Shown: positions 34,821-43,629, counted from the first letter of the stretch. The stretch is DNA of 64,000 bases from Phytohabitans aurantiacus (GCF_027923225.1 NZ_BSDI01000021.1:1-64000), one strand, 5' to 3'. Program-made: numbers and translations. Notes: generated by a model not told the origin, from the sequence alone.

Positions 34821-36460
34821 GCATCATCCCCGTGCCGGACGAGCTGACCCATTACTCGTCCCGTCGGCTGGACGAGGTTCATAAGATGGCCTTCCCGGTG
34901 TTGAGCCAACACGTCCTGGACCTGTTGCGGTCATCCGGTGAGGAGCTGCACCCCACGCCCGGCGAGTTGCTGTGGGACGCCGGTGATCCATATGACTTGC
35001 ACCTCGTACTGACCGGTGGCGTGCTCCTCGTGGACCGCCGGGAGGACCGGGTTGTATTCGTGATCGAGGCCGGTGATTTCGTCGGCGAGCTCGGCATGTT
35101 GATGGGGCAGCGCTCCGTCTTCCAAGGCGTGGCCATGGAGGAGACCGCGATCCTGCGGGTTCGGGTGGAGGAACTGCGCCGGCTGGTGGAGATCTCGGGA
35201 GAGCTGAGCGATGTCGTGCTGTCCGCTTTGGATGCCCGGCGGCGTTTCCTGAGCAGAAAGGGCGAGGGCGGTCTGGTACTGGCCGGAGACGACGACCGCG
35301 ACCTGCACCGCCTGCAGGACTTCGCTGAACGCAACCAGATTCCCTACCGGACGGTGCTGCGCTCAAACCCGTCGGCGTGGTCGGACCTGGCGCAGACCTG
35401 TGCCTTGCCCGAGACCGGTACGGCCGTTGTCACGGCACAGCGCCGCGTCATGACAGCGCCGACCACGCGTGACCTGGCAACCGCGCTGGGCATCGACCTG
35501 TGGGGCATCGCCGACGATGCCCGGTGTGACCTGCTGGTGGTTGGCGCCGGACCGGCGGGGCTGGCCGCTGCGGTGTACGGGGCGTCGGAAGGACTGGACG
35601 TGGTCGTCGTCGAGGACGTCGCCATCGGCGGCCAGGCCGGCAGCTCGTCACGGATCGAGAACTACCTCGGCTTCTACCGCGGCGTGTCCGGGGTTGAACT
35701 GGCACGGGCGGCGATGCTGCAGGCGGTCAAGTTCGGGACCAGGCTTCTCTCACCCCGCTCAGTCACTGGGCTGTCGGAGGTGCCCGGCGGGTTTCGGGTG
35801 CGGCTCGACGACGAGCACGACATCCTCGCCTCAGCGGTGATCATCGCCAGCGGCGTGCGCTACCGGCGCCTGGACCTGCCTGGCCTGGCCGACCTGGAGG
35901 GCCGTGGCGTCTACTACGCCGCAAGCCAACTGGAGGCCAACCCGCTCTCCGGGCACAACGCCGTCGTTGTCGGGGGCGCCAACTCCGCCGGCCAGGCGGC
36001 CCTGTTCCTCGCGCGCAACGCCGCCCACGTCCACGTCCTGACCCGCCGCGATGACCTGCGCGACACCATGTCGAACTACCTGGTCCAGCGCCTGACCCAC
36101 CACCAGCGGATCACCGTGCACCCGTGCAGCGAGCTGACTGCCGTCCATGGCAGCGGCCGGCTCAGCGCTCTGACCTGGCACGACCGCGCCCGCGACCGGG
36201 ATGTACGACTCGACGCGGCCGCACTGTTCCTGATGATCGGCGCGGACCCCTGCACGACCTGGCTGCATGACATCGGCGTCGACCTCGACGCCAAGGGCTT
36301 CGTGCTCACCCACGACAGCTTCGCCACCTCGATACCCGGGCTGTTCGCCGTCGGTGACGTACGCGCAGACTCCGTCAAGCGGGTGGCATCGGCCGTCGGC
36401 GAGGGATCCGTTGTCATCTCCGCAGTCCACGCCTACCTCGCCAGCAGAAGGACGTTCTGA
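34817..36460 (+). CDS. Cyclic-nucleotide-binding domain / thioredoxin-reductase-like fusion
   Basis: 547 aa. The N-terminal cNMP-binding/Crp-like domain (about 20-150; DAGDPYDLHLVLTGGVLLV, VIEAGDFVGELGMLMGQRSVFQG) lacks an HTH. The FAD/NAD oxidoreductase follows from about 237 (VVGAGPAGLAAAVYG; FAVGDVRADSVKRVASAVGEG). The redox CxxC of thioredoxin reductase is absent (YYAASQLEANP in its place), so it is not a disulfide reductase of the normal type. Oxidoreductase activity allosterically tuned by a nucleotide is inference. It is driven from the plus-strand promoter of the duplicated operator. Confidence 0.85.
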   Translation: MSIIPVPDELTHYSSRRLDEVHKMAFPVLSQHVLDLLRSSGEELHPTPGELLWDAGDPYDLHLVLTGGVLLVDRREDRVVFVIEAGDFVGELGMLMGQRSVFQGVAMEETAILRVRVEELRRLVEISGELSDVVLSALDARRRFLSRKGEGGLVLAGDDDRDLHRLQDFAERNQIPYRTVLRSNPSAWSDLAQTCALPETGTAVVTAQRRVMTAPTTRDLATALGIDLWGIADDARCDLLVVGAGPAGLAAAVYGASEGLDVVVVEDVAIGGQAGSSSRIENYLGFYRGVSGVELARAAMLQAVKFGTRLLSPRSVTGLSEVPGGFRVRLDDEHDILASAVIIASGVRYRRLDLPGLADLEGRGVYYAASQLEANPLSGHNAVVVGGANSAGQAALFLARNAAHVHVLTRRDDLRDTMSNYLVQRLTHHQRITVHPCSELTAVHGSGRLSALTWHDRARDRDVRLDAAALFLMIGADPCTTWLHDIGVDLDAKGFVLTHDSFATSIPGLFAVGDVRADSVKRVASAVGEGSVVISAVHAYLASRRTF

Positions 36461-36577
36461 CCCGAGCCTTACGGCGAGCCATGGTTGAACAGCGGTCGAT
36501 CAGCGCGAGCACGTCGCTGGTGAGGGATGCGAAGTCGAATTTCACGAGCGGCCGGACGACAGATGCTGACCGCGGGG

Positions 36578-37393
36578 TCAGGCGGCTAGCCGGTTGAGCT
36601 TGCGGATTTGGTTGTCGAAGGCGCGCGAAGGCACGATCCGGCGCAGGATGCTGACGCGTGCGGCCATCGAGCCGGCGGTGTACCGGAGCTTGGGCTTGGA
36701 ATCGGTGGCGGCCGCGACGATCACCTTCGCGACCACGTCCGGGTCGTCGGCGTTGCGCACGGCCGTGGCCAGCACGTCTCGGGCGATCTCCCGCTGCGCG
36801 GCGTAGACCGGCAGGGGCGAGTCGGGTGCCAGGCTGCTTGCCTCGAAACTCGTGCTTGTGTAGGCCGGCTCGACCAGCAGCATCCGCACGCCGTGCTCGC
36901 GAAGCTCGTGGTCGACGGACTCGGAGTAGCCCTCGACCGCATGCTTGGCGGCGGCGTAGACGGCCATGAAGGGCGCTGGGATCAGACCGAGTACCGAGGA
37001 CACGTTGACCACGCGGCCACTGCCCCGGGCGCGCATATGGGGCAGCACCGCGTTTGTCATCCGCATCAGGCCGAAGACGTTGATGTCGAAGACCTCCTTG
37101 GCCTGGGTGATCGAGCTCTCCTCGCCGGCGCCTACCGCGCCCACGCCTGCGTTGTTGACCAGGACGTCGATCCGACCGAACCGCTCGATCACCTCTTCGA
37201 CCAGGGAGCGGACCGACTCGTCGCTGGTCACGTCGAGATCGAGGAACGTCACCCCGGCAAGCGGCCCGGCGTTCGCCGTGTTGCGGCTCGTGCCGACTAC
37301 CGCGAAGCCGGCGTTCACGAGGGCGAGCGCTGCCGCCCGCCCGATCCCGGAGGAGGCGCCCGTCACAAGGGCCACTGGGAGGGCTGTCTGCAT
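36578..37393 (-). CDS. Short-chain dehydrogenase/reductase
   Basis: 271 aa classical SDR. Cofactor motif TGASSGIGRAAAL, NNAGVGAVG, catalytic Ser in VVNVSSVLG, and YxxxK (YAAAKHAVEGYSES). The start is ATG 37393, 7 nt after AAGGA; an upstream ATG (37417) has no ribosome site. It is divergent from TetR with the shared operator between them, the usual arrangement for an autoregulated detoxifying reductase. Confidence 0.92.
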   Translation of the reverse strand: MQTALPVALVTGASSGIGRAAALALVNAGFAVVGTSRNTANAGPLAGVTFLDLDVTSDESVRSLVEEVIERFGRIDVLVNNAGVGAVGAGEESSITQAKEVFDINVFGLMRMTNAVLPHMRARGSGRVVNVSSVLGLIPAPFMAVYAAAKHAVEGYSESVDHELREHGVRMLLVEPAYTSTSFEASSLAPDSPLPVYAAQREIARDVLATAVRNADDPDVVAKVIVAAATDSKPKLRYTAGSMAARVSILRRIVPSRAFDNQIRKLNRLAA

Positions 37394-37451
37394 GTTGGTT
37401 CCTTCGGTTGTGGGCATGACTTCGTCGTGCCCAGTGCGGAGTGGCCAGGAC

Positions 37452-37529
37452 GGTTGTGTACTGAACTGTCAAAAACCTAGGCGGTTCTGTACTGAGTTGT
37501 CAAGTACGGTGGGTCGGCATTACCTTCTG
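37452..37529. promoter_or_regulatory. Divergent promoter/operator, copy 2 of 2
   Basis: Near-identical to 34594-34671 (57/58 bp plus TTACCTTCTG). The minus-strand promoter TTGACA-N18-TAGGTT serves the SDR; the plus-strand TTGTCA-N18-TACCTT lies so close to the TetR ATG (37533) that its mRNA should be leaderless or nearly so. Confidence 0.75.
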
Positions 37530-37532
37530 TGT

Positions 37533-38156
37533 ATGGCGAGACCACGAAGCTTCGACCGCGATCACGTCCTGCATGCCGCCGAGCGGCAGTTCCGTACCAC
37601 TGGCTACAACGGCACGAGCGTCGACGACATCAGCGCCGCCACCGGCCTGGGCCGCGGCAGCCTCTATGCCGCGTTCGACGGCAAGCACGGTGTGCTGCTG
37701 CAGGCGATGGCCGGGTACTTCGCCCGGCTGGGGGAGTTCGCGCCGAAGGCGCTCGCCGGACCGGACGAGGGCGCCCTCGAACGACTGCACGGGTACCTGC
37801 TCCGCGCCGTCCACGGGGTGCCACTCGCCGCCGACGTACCCCCCGCCCCTGACCGGGCGGCGGCGGCCTGCTTCGCCGCCAAGATGGCCCTGGAGCTCGG
37901 TACCTCCGACCCCGAGGTGCAACGCCTGGCCAATGACTGCTTCTCCGTCCTCACGACGGCGGTGGCCGACTGTGTGCGAGCGGCACAGCGCAGCGGCGAC
38001 ATCGACCCCGACGCGGATCCGGACGACCTCGCGTACCTTCTGCTGACCATCATCCGCGGCACCGATGTCGTCGGCGCGTACGGCCACAGTCGCGCCCGCC
38101 TGACCTCGATCGCGGAGAGTGCGTTCGCATTGCTGCCTCGCCCGCACCACCGCTGA
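37533..38156 (+). CDS. TetR-family transcriptional regulator
   Basis: 207 aa. HTH: RDHVLHAAERQFRTTGYNGTSVDDISAATGLGRGSLYAAFDGKHGVLLQAM. The C-terminal half has RAAAACFAAKMALELG and IIRGTDVVGAYG, typical of ligand-binding TetR_C domains. It starts at ATG 37533 next to the -10 box. The identical operator copies predict that it controls itself, the SDR, the cNMP-TrxR fusion and the FAD-oxidoreductase/MFS operon. Confidence 0.92.
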   Translation: MARPRSFDRDHVLHAAERQFRTTGYNGTSVDDISAATGLGRGSLYAAFDGKHGVLLQAMAGYFARLGEFAPKALAGPDEGALERLHGYLLRAVHGVPLAADVPPAPDRAAAACFAAKMALELGTSDPEVQRLANDCFSVLTTAVADCVRAAQRSGDIDPDADPDDLAYLLLTIIRGTDVVGAYGHSRARLTSIAESAFALLPRPHHR

Positions 38157-38536
38157 GAAGGGCACGGTTGGGCGCAGGAAGTAACATCCTAGGATGTCTT
38201 ACAGGGTGTGACACGGCTCGCACGTCACACGAGAGGCCATACAAAACAAGGCTGACGACGCGAGAGGACTCCGCATCGCAGCGGCCATCCCGGTCGAACC
38301 GGTCTCGCGGGTCGCCCAATGGCGCGGTGGTCCAGTACCGGCACGGGAACTGCGCGGCCTGACTCAGCGGCGTCGATCAAGGGCATCTGCATGGATCAAG
38401 GGCGAATACACGCGAAAAAGAGATCGAACCACGTGCGTTCGCCCTTGATCGACGGAAAGCGGGGCGGCGCGGCGAAAGCGGGGCGCGGCGCGAGCACAGA
38501 GCGGCGCGAGCGGCGAGTGGGGGAGCGGCGCGGGGG
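38157..38536. other. Intergenic region with one family-2 element
   Basis: 380 bp without a gene. It holds the family-2 element at 38372-38454 and a GGCGCGGCG-rich tail (38460-38535). The CACACC..GTGTGA-like bases at 38205-38230 show no convincing operator. Confidence 0.6.
38372..38454 (-). repeat. Family-2 element, copy 7
   Basis: Complete reverse-orientation copy: remnant arm GATCAAGGGCATCTGCATG, then GATCAAGGGCGAATACACG ... CGTGCGTTCGCCCTTGATC. Confidence 0.87.
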
Positions 38537-38668
38537 TTAGCGGCCTCGGTTGCGGCGGAGCCAGATGCCCAATGCGCCGATGAGGATGAAGAGCAGCATC
38601 GCGTAGACCAGGCCTTTGAAGAGCACGAGCAACCTTCGCACATCGGGGTGGGGCGCAGTCAGTACCAT
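38537..38668 (-). CDS. Small single-pass membrane protein
   Basis: Up to 43 aa: a short N-terminus, then RRLLVLFKGLVYAMLLFILI, GALGIW and a basic end LRRNRGR, giving one clear membrane helix with positive tail. Start ATG 38668, or GTG 38641 giving 34 aa and leaving room for a promoter. It is divergent from the Hsp70-like gene (6 bp to its GTG if the longer form is used). The function is unknown. Confidence 0.5.
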   Translation of the reverse strand: MVLTAPHPDVRRLLVLFKGLVYAMLLFILIGALGIWLRRNRGR

Positions 38669-38674
38669 GCGCCG

Positions 38675-41425
38675 GTGGACGAACCCGTACGGCTCGCCGT
38701 TGACCTGGGCACTACGCATACCGTGGCGGTGGTGCGGCGCGGCGGGCAGCAGCCGCGGACGCTGTTGTTCGACGGCACGCCGCTGTTGTCGTCGGGGGTG
38801 TTCGTCGACGCGGCCGGCACGCACCATACGGGCCGGGATGGGCAGCGGCTGGGTGCGGCGCAGCCGGAGCGGTTCGAGCCGCATCCGAAGCGGCGGGTCG
38901 ACGAGGGCATGGTGCTGCTCGGCGAGCTTGAGGTGCGGGTCGAGGAGTTGTTGGCGGCGAGCCTGCGGCGGGTGGGTGACGAGGCTCGTACGGCGGGGAT
39001 CGATCCGGTGGGTGGCACGGTGTTGACGTGTCCGGCGGATTGGGGTCAGCCGCGGCGCAATGTGTTGCGGGCGGCGGCGTGGCGTGCCGGGTTGGGTGAG
39101 GTGCGGCTGCTGGATGAGCCGATCGCGGCGGCGACGTACTGCGTGCAGGTGTTGGGTCAGCAGGTGGCGCCTGGGCAGTGCTTGGGTGTGTTCGACTTTG
39201 GTGGCGGCACGTTCGATGTGGCGGTGGTGCGGCGGGAGCCGGCGGGGTTGCGGGTGTTGGCGACCGGTGGCCTCGACGACCTGGGTGGCCTCGATGTGGA
39301 CAGTGCCCTGGTGGCGCACCTGGGGCAGTTGGTGGCGGTCGGCGATCCGGCGTTGTGGAAGCGGTTGAGTGAGCCGGCGGATCCGGGGCAGCGGCGGGAT
39401 CGGCAGGCGTTCTGGTCTGAGGTGCGGGCGGCGAAGGAGATGCTGTCGCGGTCGAGTACGGCGCCGGTGCATGTGCCGGGGCGGCCGGAGCCGATGCATC
39501 TGACTCGTGAGGAGTTGGAGCGGGTGGCGGGTCCGCTGGTGGCGCGGGCGGTCGACGAGACGCGGCGGGTGTTGCAGCGTTCGGGTGTGCAGCCGGGTGA
39601 GCTGGGTGGGTTGTTGCTGGTGGGTGGGGCGAGCCGGATGCCGCTGGTGGCGAGCCGCTTGCACGCCCGGTTGGGGGTGGCGCCGTCGGTGCCGGAGCAG
39701 CCGGAGCTTCCGGTGGCGTATGGCGCGATGGTGCATGTGATGGCGTCGCAGCCGGCGACGGGCGAGGCGGGGTTGGCGCCGTATCCGGTGTCGGGTCCGA
39801 TCGGTGCGGGTTCGCCGGTGACGGCGTATCCGGTGTCGGCGCCTTTCCCGCCGGGGCCAGCGAGTGGGCCCCTGGGTGGGCCGGCCCCGATCAGTCCGCC
39901 CATGCCTCCGCCGATGATGCCGGTGGGAGGACAGCCGCCGGTCGCCAAGCCGCCCGCGAAGCCGAAGCGGCCGGTGCGGCGGGCGTTGCTGGTGGCGATG
40001 GTGTTCACGCTGGTCGGTGGCTTGATGGCGGGTGTGGTGACGGGTGCGCGCTGGCTGATCCGGACCCTGGACGACAACAATCTGTCGATCGGTAGCGGCC
40101 CGGGTGGCGGTGGCCTGCTGGGTGGTGATGAGAACGGCGGCGACGGTGAGCTGGCGACCACGCACACGGTGGCGTTGAAGCGGGACGGCACGGCGGGTGT
40201 GGCGGTGGTGGGCGACAACGTGGTGTACGCGGTGGCGGGCGGCGGGTCGACGGAGGTGGTGTCGCTGCCGGGCGGTGGCGGTGCGGCGAAGTGGACGGTG
40301 AGCGTGCCGATCGAGCCGACGGAGATCCGGTTGACGGCGGTTGGTGACCTGGTGGTGCTGGACGGCGAGCGTTCGAGTACCGATGGTGGCGACGATGTGC
40401 GGGCGGTTTTGTCGGCGGCGGATGGCAAGCTGCTGTGGAAGAAGAAGTGGAAGGACCGCCGGGATGTCTCCTATGTGGGCACGGACGCGATCGTGGAGTT
40501 CCTGGGTGGTTCGCTCAACGGCAACGCGGTGCTGCGGGTGGATCTGCGCAACGGTCGGGAGAAGTGGAAACGCTCCACCGGCGACGACTTGTTGATTATC
40601 GATCATCACCGGATCGAGGCGGTGGGGCAGTGGCCGGACGGGAAGGGTGACGGTGCGCTGCCGGGTGCGCGGGGTGCGCTGTTCGACGTGTTCACGGCCA
40701 CGCCGGAGGCGGTGGTGGAGCTCGACGCGAGCAACGGCAAGGGGTGGCTGGTCGACACGTCGAACGGTAAGACGAAGGGCAGCGGCTCGTTGCCGCTCGC
40801 CGATGAGCAGTGGACGGTGTACGGCGGGCTGGTGATCGGGTTGCAGAACGACGACACGTCGGGCGGTAAGGCTGTGCTGGCCGGATACAAGCTGCCGTCG
40901 TTCAAGAAGGCGTGGACGTATCCGCTGACGAACGGTTTCGACGTGGAGAAGGTCAAGCCGTGCGGGCAGTTCGTGGTGTGCATGGCGGTCGACGAGCCGG
41001 AGAACGACAAGACGATCGCTGTTGACGTCCGCACGGGTAAGCAGGCGTGGAAGGTCGACGTCGAGTGGTCGGATGACGAGGGCTGGTATGTGACCGAGGA
41101 TCGATTGGTGTTCGGCCCGGCGACGTTCGACACGGTGACGGACGCGAAGATCCTGAAGGGTGATGGGGCGGCGGCTGGCAAGTACCCGGATTTCTCGCAT
41201 GTGCTCGCCACGCGGGGTGGGCGGATGGCGGTGCAGGAGGGCCGGGTGCAGGGTTCGGAGGTGATCATGCAGGTGTATGCGACGGAGATCGCGACGGGTA
41301 AGTCGACGAAGGCGGTCGACATCGGTAAGGAGGCGGCCGATCAGGTGTCGATCGGGGGTGATCTGGTGGCGGTGTGGACCGGTGACCGGCGCGTCATCGT
41401 CCTGAAGATCAAGTCGTTCGGTTAG
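38675..41425 (+). CDS. Membrane-spanning Hsp70-like ATPase fused to an extracytoplasmic beta-propeller-like domain
   Basis: 916 aa from GTG 38675. Residues 1-360 form an Hsp70/actin-type ATPase (LAVDLGTTHTVAVV, DEPIAAATYC, FDFGGGTFDVAVV, LLVGGASRMPLV) without the Hsp70 substrate-binding domain. A Pro/Gly-rich linker (about 365-435) and one membrane helix (about 437-460) lead to a roughly 450-residue domain with repeated strands like VVLDGERSS, DGKLLWKKKW, NGREKWKRS and TGKQAWKVDV, resembling PQQ-type propeller repeats. So an ATPase inside the cell is linked to a propeller outside. Codons are richer in GGT, TTG and GTG than in neighbouring genes. Its stop overlaps the convergent ICMT-like gene by 3 nt. 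Confidence 0.85.
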   Translation: MDEPVRLAVDLGTTHTVAVVRRGGQQPRTLLFDGTPLLSSGVFVDAAGTHHTGRDGQRLGAAQPERFEPHPKRRVDEGMVLLGELEVRVEELLAASLRRVGDEARTAGIDPVGGTVLTCPADWGQPRRNVLRAAAWRAGLGEVRLLDEPIAAATYCVQVLGQQVAPGQCLGVFDFGGGTFDVAVVRREPAGLRVLATGGLDDLGGLDVDSALVAHLGQLVAVGDPALWKRLSEPADPGQRRDRQAFWSEVRAAKEMLSRSSTAPVHVPGRPEPMHLTREELERVAGPLVARAVDETRRVLQRSGVQPGELGGLLLVGGASRMPLVASRLHARLGVAPSVPEQPELPVAYGAMVHVMASQPATGEAGLAPYPVSGPIGAGSPVTAYPVSAPFPPGPASGPLGGPAPISPPMPPPMMPVGGQPPVAKPPAKPKRPVRRALLVAMVFTLVGGLMAGVVTGARWLIRTLDDNNLSIGSGPGGGGLLGGDENGGDGELATTHTVALKRDGTAGVAVVGDNVVYAVAGGGSTEVVSLPGGGGAAKWTVSVPIEPTEIRLTAVGDLVVLDGERSSTDGGDDVRAVLSAADGKLLWKKKWKDRRDVSYVGTDAIVEFLGGSLNGNAVLRVDLRNGREKWKRSTGDDLLIIDHHRIEAVGQWPDGKGDGALPGARGALFDVFTATPEAVVELDASNGKGWLVDTSNGKTKGSGSLPLADEQWTVYGGLVIGLQNDDTSGGKAVLAGYKLPSFKKAWTYPLTNGFDVEKVKPCGQFVVCMAVDEPENDKTIAVDVRTGKQAWKVDVEWSDDEGWYVTEDRLVFGPATFDTVTDAKILKGDGAAAGKYPDFSHVLATRGGRMAVQEGRVQGSEVIMQVYATEIATGKSTKAVDIGKEAADQVSIGGDLVAVWTGDRRVIVLKIKSFG

Positions 41426-41913
41426 CCGCGCCAGGGGCGCAGGCGGGGCCACCAGCCGGGCACGTTGCGGCGGTAACGCTCGTATTGGTCGCCGTAGCGG
41501 CGGTGCAGTGCCGGCTCCTCGTGCCAGCGGGCGAACGCCATCATGATGGCGCCGGCCACAATGGCGTACAGGAAAAGGATCGGACGGGCGAGCAGCAAGC
41601 CCTGCCCCGCGATGGCGGCGAGGACCGCGACGTACATCGGGTTGCGGACATGGCGGTAGAGGCCGCCCACGACGAGGCGTTCGGTGGGTGCGATCGGCGC
41701 GGGTGTGCCGGCGCCTTCGGCGACGAACCGGGTGAACGCGTGCACGAGCACGGCCGCGCCGGCGGCGGTGAGGAGCGCGCCGGCGGCGCGGACGGCGAGT
41801 GGTGCGGTGCCGGCGTCCCAACTGGTCAGCCACCAGGGGACCAGCCCGGCGACGACGCCGGGCGCGGCGGCGAAGAAGACGGCGCTGCCGGTGGCGGCGC
41901 GGCTTTTACGCAT
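41422..41913 (-). CDS. Isoprenylcysteine carboxyl methyltransferase/PEMT-like membrane protein
   Basis: 163 aa with four hydrophobic segments. The ICMT/PEMT signature is clear: VVGGLYRHVRNPMYVAVL and EEPALHRRYGDQYERYRRNVPGWWPRL. Such proteins methylate lipids or small molecules at the membrane using SAM; the substrate is unknown. ATG 41913 overlaps the glycosyltransferase stop by 8 nt, so the two are translated together. Confidence 0.88.
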   Translation of the reverse strand: MRKSRAATGSAVFFAAAPGVVAGLVPWWLTSWDAGTAPLAVRAAGALLTAAGAAVLVHAFTRFVAEGAGTPAPIAPTERLVVGGLYRHVRNPMYVAVLAAIAGQGLLLARPILFLYAIVAGAIMMAFARWHEEPALHRRYGDQYERYRRNVPGWWPRLRPWRG

Positions 41914-43105
41914 GGAGGATCGCCTCGGCGGCGGCGCCGGGTCCGTCGAGGGTGGCATATGCCTTTTGTACGCGGGCGGCCGCTTCGCGGTGTATCGGGT
42001 CGGTGAGCATGCGGGCGGCGTCTGTCCGGATTGTGGCTGGTCGGGTGCGGCGGGCGGCGCCGAGGCGTTCGAGGAGGGCGAGGTTGAGGTCCTGTTCGGG
42101 TTGCAGGGGTACGCCGAGCAGTGGGGTGCCGGCGGCCATGGCGGTCTGCACGGTGCCCTGCCCGCCGGCGGTGACGGCGAGCGCGACCCTGGGCATGATC
42201 AGGTGGCTGGGGAGCACGCCCGCGACCATGATCCGGTCGCTGCTCTCCGACTCCAGGTCGTAGACCGTGGCGGCGACGAGGACCTTCGTGTCCTTCGGTA
42301 GCGCGCGTATGAGGGCGCGGACGAGCGCCGGGGGAGAGGAGTTGACCGCCACGTACACGACCGGGCCGTCGGCCAGGAATTCGTCGACGGCCGGGGGCAG
42401 CGGCACGTCGAGGTGCGCGAACAGCGGGCCGGTGTAGCGCAGCCGGGTGCCGGGCCGGTAACCCCGGCCTGGTCGCCACGCCTCCAGGTCGGCGGGTGCG
42501 ACGCCGAGCACGTCCGGAGATTCGGGTACGAGGCTGAGGTCGCCGAGGACGAGTGCGGCGAGACTGGGTACGGGTGCGACGCCGAGGCGGGCGGCGACCC
42601 GGTTGAAGCCTCCACAGTAGAAGCGGACGCGGGGCGGGGCGGCGTTGACCAGCCGCCGCGGGAGGCCGCGCATGGGTGGCAGTAGCCGGCGTTCGAACGC
42701 GGGCGGCACCCAGCTGCCGGCGTGTTCGGTGACGAGTTTGACGCCGGCGAGGCGGGTGGACAGCACGGTGCTGAGCGTGAATCCGGTGACGACCGTGGTC
42801 ACCCGGTGTGCCCGGAAGTAGTCGGCTTCGGCGGTGGCGTACTCGTACAGCTCGCTGTCGCTGTACATGCTCTGCCGGACGGGGCCGACGCCGAGCTCGT
42901 CGCGCAGGAAGCGGGCGCACCGGTCGGCGGTCATGGGTGGGCCGATCTGGTCGTAGGGGACGCCGGCGGCGCGCAGCAGGTGCTCGTAGGTGCCGCCGTG
43001 GGTGGCGACCCGCACCGGGGCGCCGCGCGCGCGTAGCGCCCGGTAGATCTCCAGCATGCGGGAGACGGCGGACAGGTAGCCGCAGTGCGGCACGAGGCAG
43101 ATCAC
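41906..43105 (-). CDS. GT1-family glycosyltransferase
   Basis: 399 aa GT-B fold. The C-terminal nucleotide-sugar site is recognisable (VAGVLPSHLIMPRVALAVTAGGQGTVQTAMAAGTPLLGVPLQPEQDLN, where the usual HGG is TAGG). N-terminal CLVPHCGYLSAVSRMLEIYRAL matches the acceptor domain. Replacement of the conserved His may affect donor binding. It is probably a natural-product or sterol/macrolide-type transferase. GTG 43105 is only 18 bp from the divergent MarR start, so MarR is the likely regulator. Confidence 0.85.
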   Translation of the reverse strand: MICLVPHCGYLSAVSRMLEIYRALRARGAPVRVATHGGTYEHLLRAAGVPYDQIGPPMTADRCARFLRDELGVGPVRQSMYSDSELYEYATAEADYFRAHRVTTVVTGFTLSTVLSTRLAGVKLVTEHAGSWVPPAFERRLLPPMRGLPRRLVNAAPPRVRFYCGGFNRVAARLGVAPVPSLAALVLGDLSLVPESPDVLGVAPADLEAWRPGRGYRPGTRLRYTGPLFAHLDVPLPPAVDEFLADGPVVYVAVNSSPPALVRALIRALPKDTKVLVAATVYDLESESSDRIMVAGVLPSHLIMPRVALAVTAGGQGTVQTAMAAGTPLLGVPLQPEQDLNLALLERLGAARRTRPATIRTDAARMLTDPIHREAAARVQKAYATLDGPGAAAEAILHA

Positions 43106-43123
43106 TTAGGTAATATATTGCGT

Positions 43124-43579
43124 ATGTCGAAGGTGTGGAAGTCCCCAGAGCTGCAACCGCCGGTACGCGCGTTCCGGACCGTCCTCGCGCTCGCCCAGCG
43201 ACTGCGCTACCAGATGGACGACCGGCTACGCGCCGACGGCCTCACCACCCAGCAGGCGGCCCTGCTCACCGTCGTCATCGCCATGGGGGAGCCCTCCGCC
43301 ACCCAGGCCGCCGCCGCCCTCGGCACCACCCACCAGAACATCGCCCAACTCGTCGGCGCACTCGAACGCAAAGGCTTCCTCGAGGTACGGCCCGACCCGG
43401 CCGACCGGCGCCGCAAACTGCTCGCCACCACACCCGCCAGCGACGCCTACTGGATAGGCCGCGACCAGGACGACATCGCCGCCATCGCCTCCTGGTTCGC
43501 CGTCCTGTCACCGTCCGAGGTGGATACCCTCTGCGAACTCGCCGACCGCGTCCTGGGCGGCCTGCGATCGCACCCTTGA
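43124..43579 (+). CDS. MarR-family transcriptional regulator
   Basis: 151 aa from ATG 43124. The winged helix is evident: TTQQAALLTVVIAMGEPSATQAAAALGTTHQNIAQLVGALERKGFLEVRPDPADRRRKLLATT. It is divergent from the glycosyltransferase with just 18 bp between starts (GGTAATATATTGC), so both genes probably share an overlapping promoter that MarR occupies. Confidence 0.9.
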   Translation: MSKVWKSPELQPPVRAFRTVLALAQRLRYQMDDRLRADGLTTQQAALLTVVIAMGEPSATQAAAALGTTHQNIAQLVGALERKGFLEVRPDPADRRRKLLATTPASDAYWIGRDQDDIAAIASWFAVLSPSEVDTLCELADRVLGGLRSHP

Positions 43580-43629
43580 TGGGCCTCCGATCGCGCCTTG
43601 GACGCGGCCTGCACGGCCTTCAGAAGAAC

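Noticed and set aside
38537..41833. Very long minus-strand open frame (1,098 codons) opposite the Hsp70 fusion
   Set aside because: It is Arg/His-rich nonsense antisense to a gene with clear family motifs. Only its last 34-43 codons, which run past the Hsp70 start, look like a real small protein.
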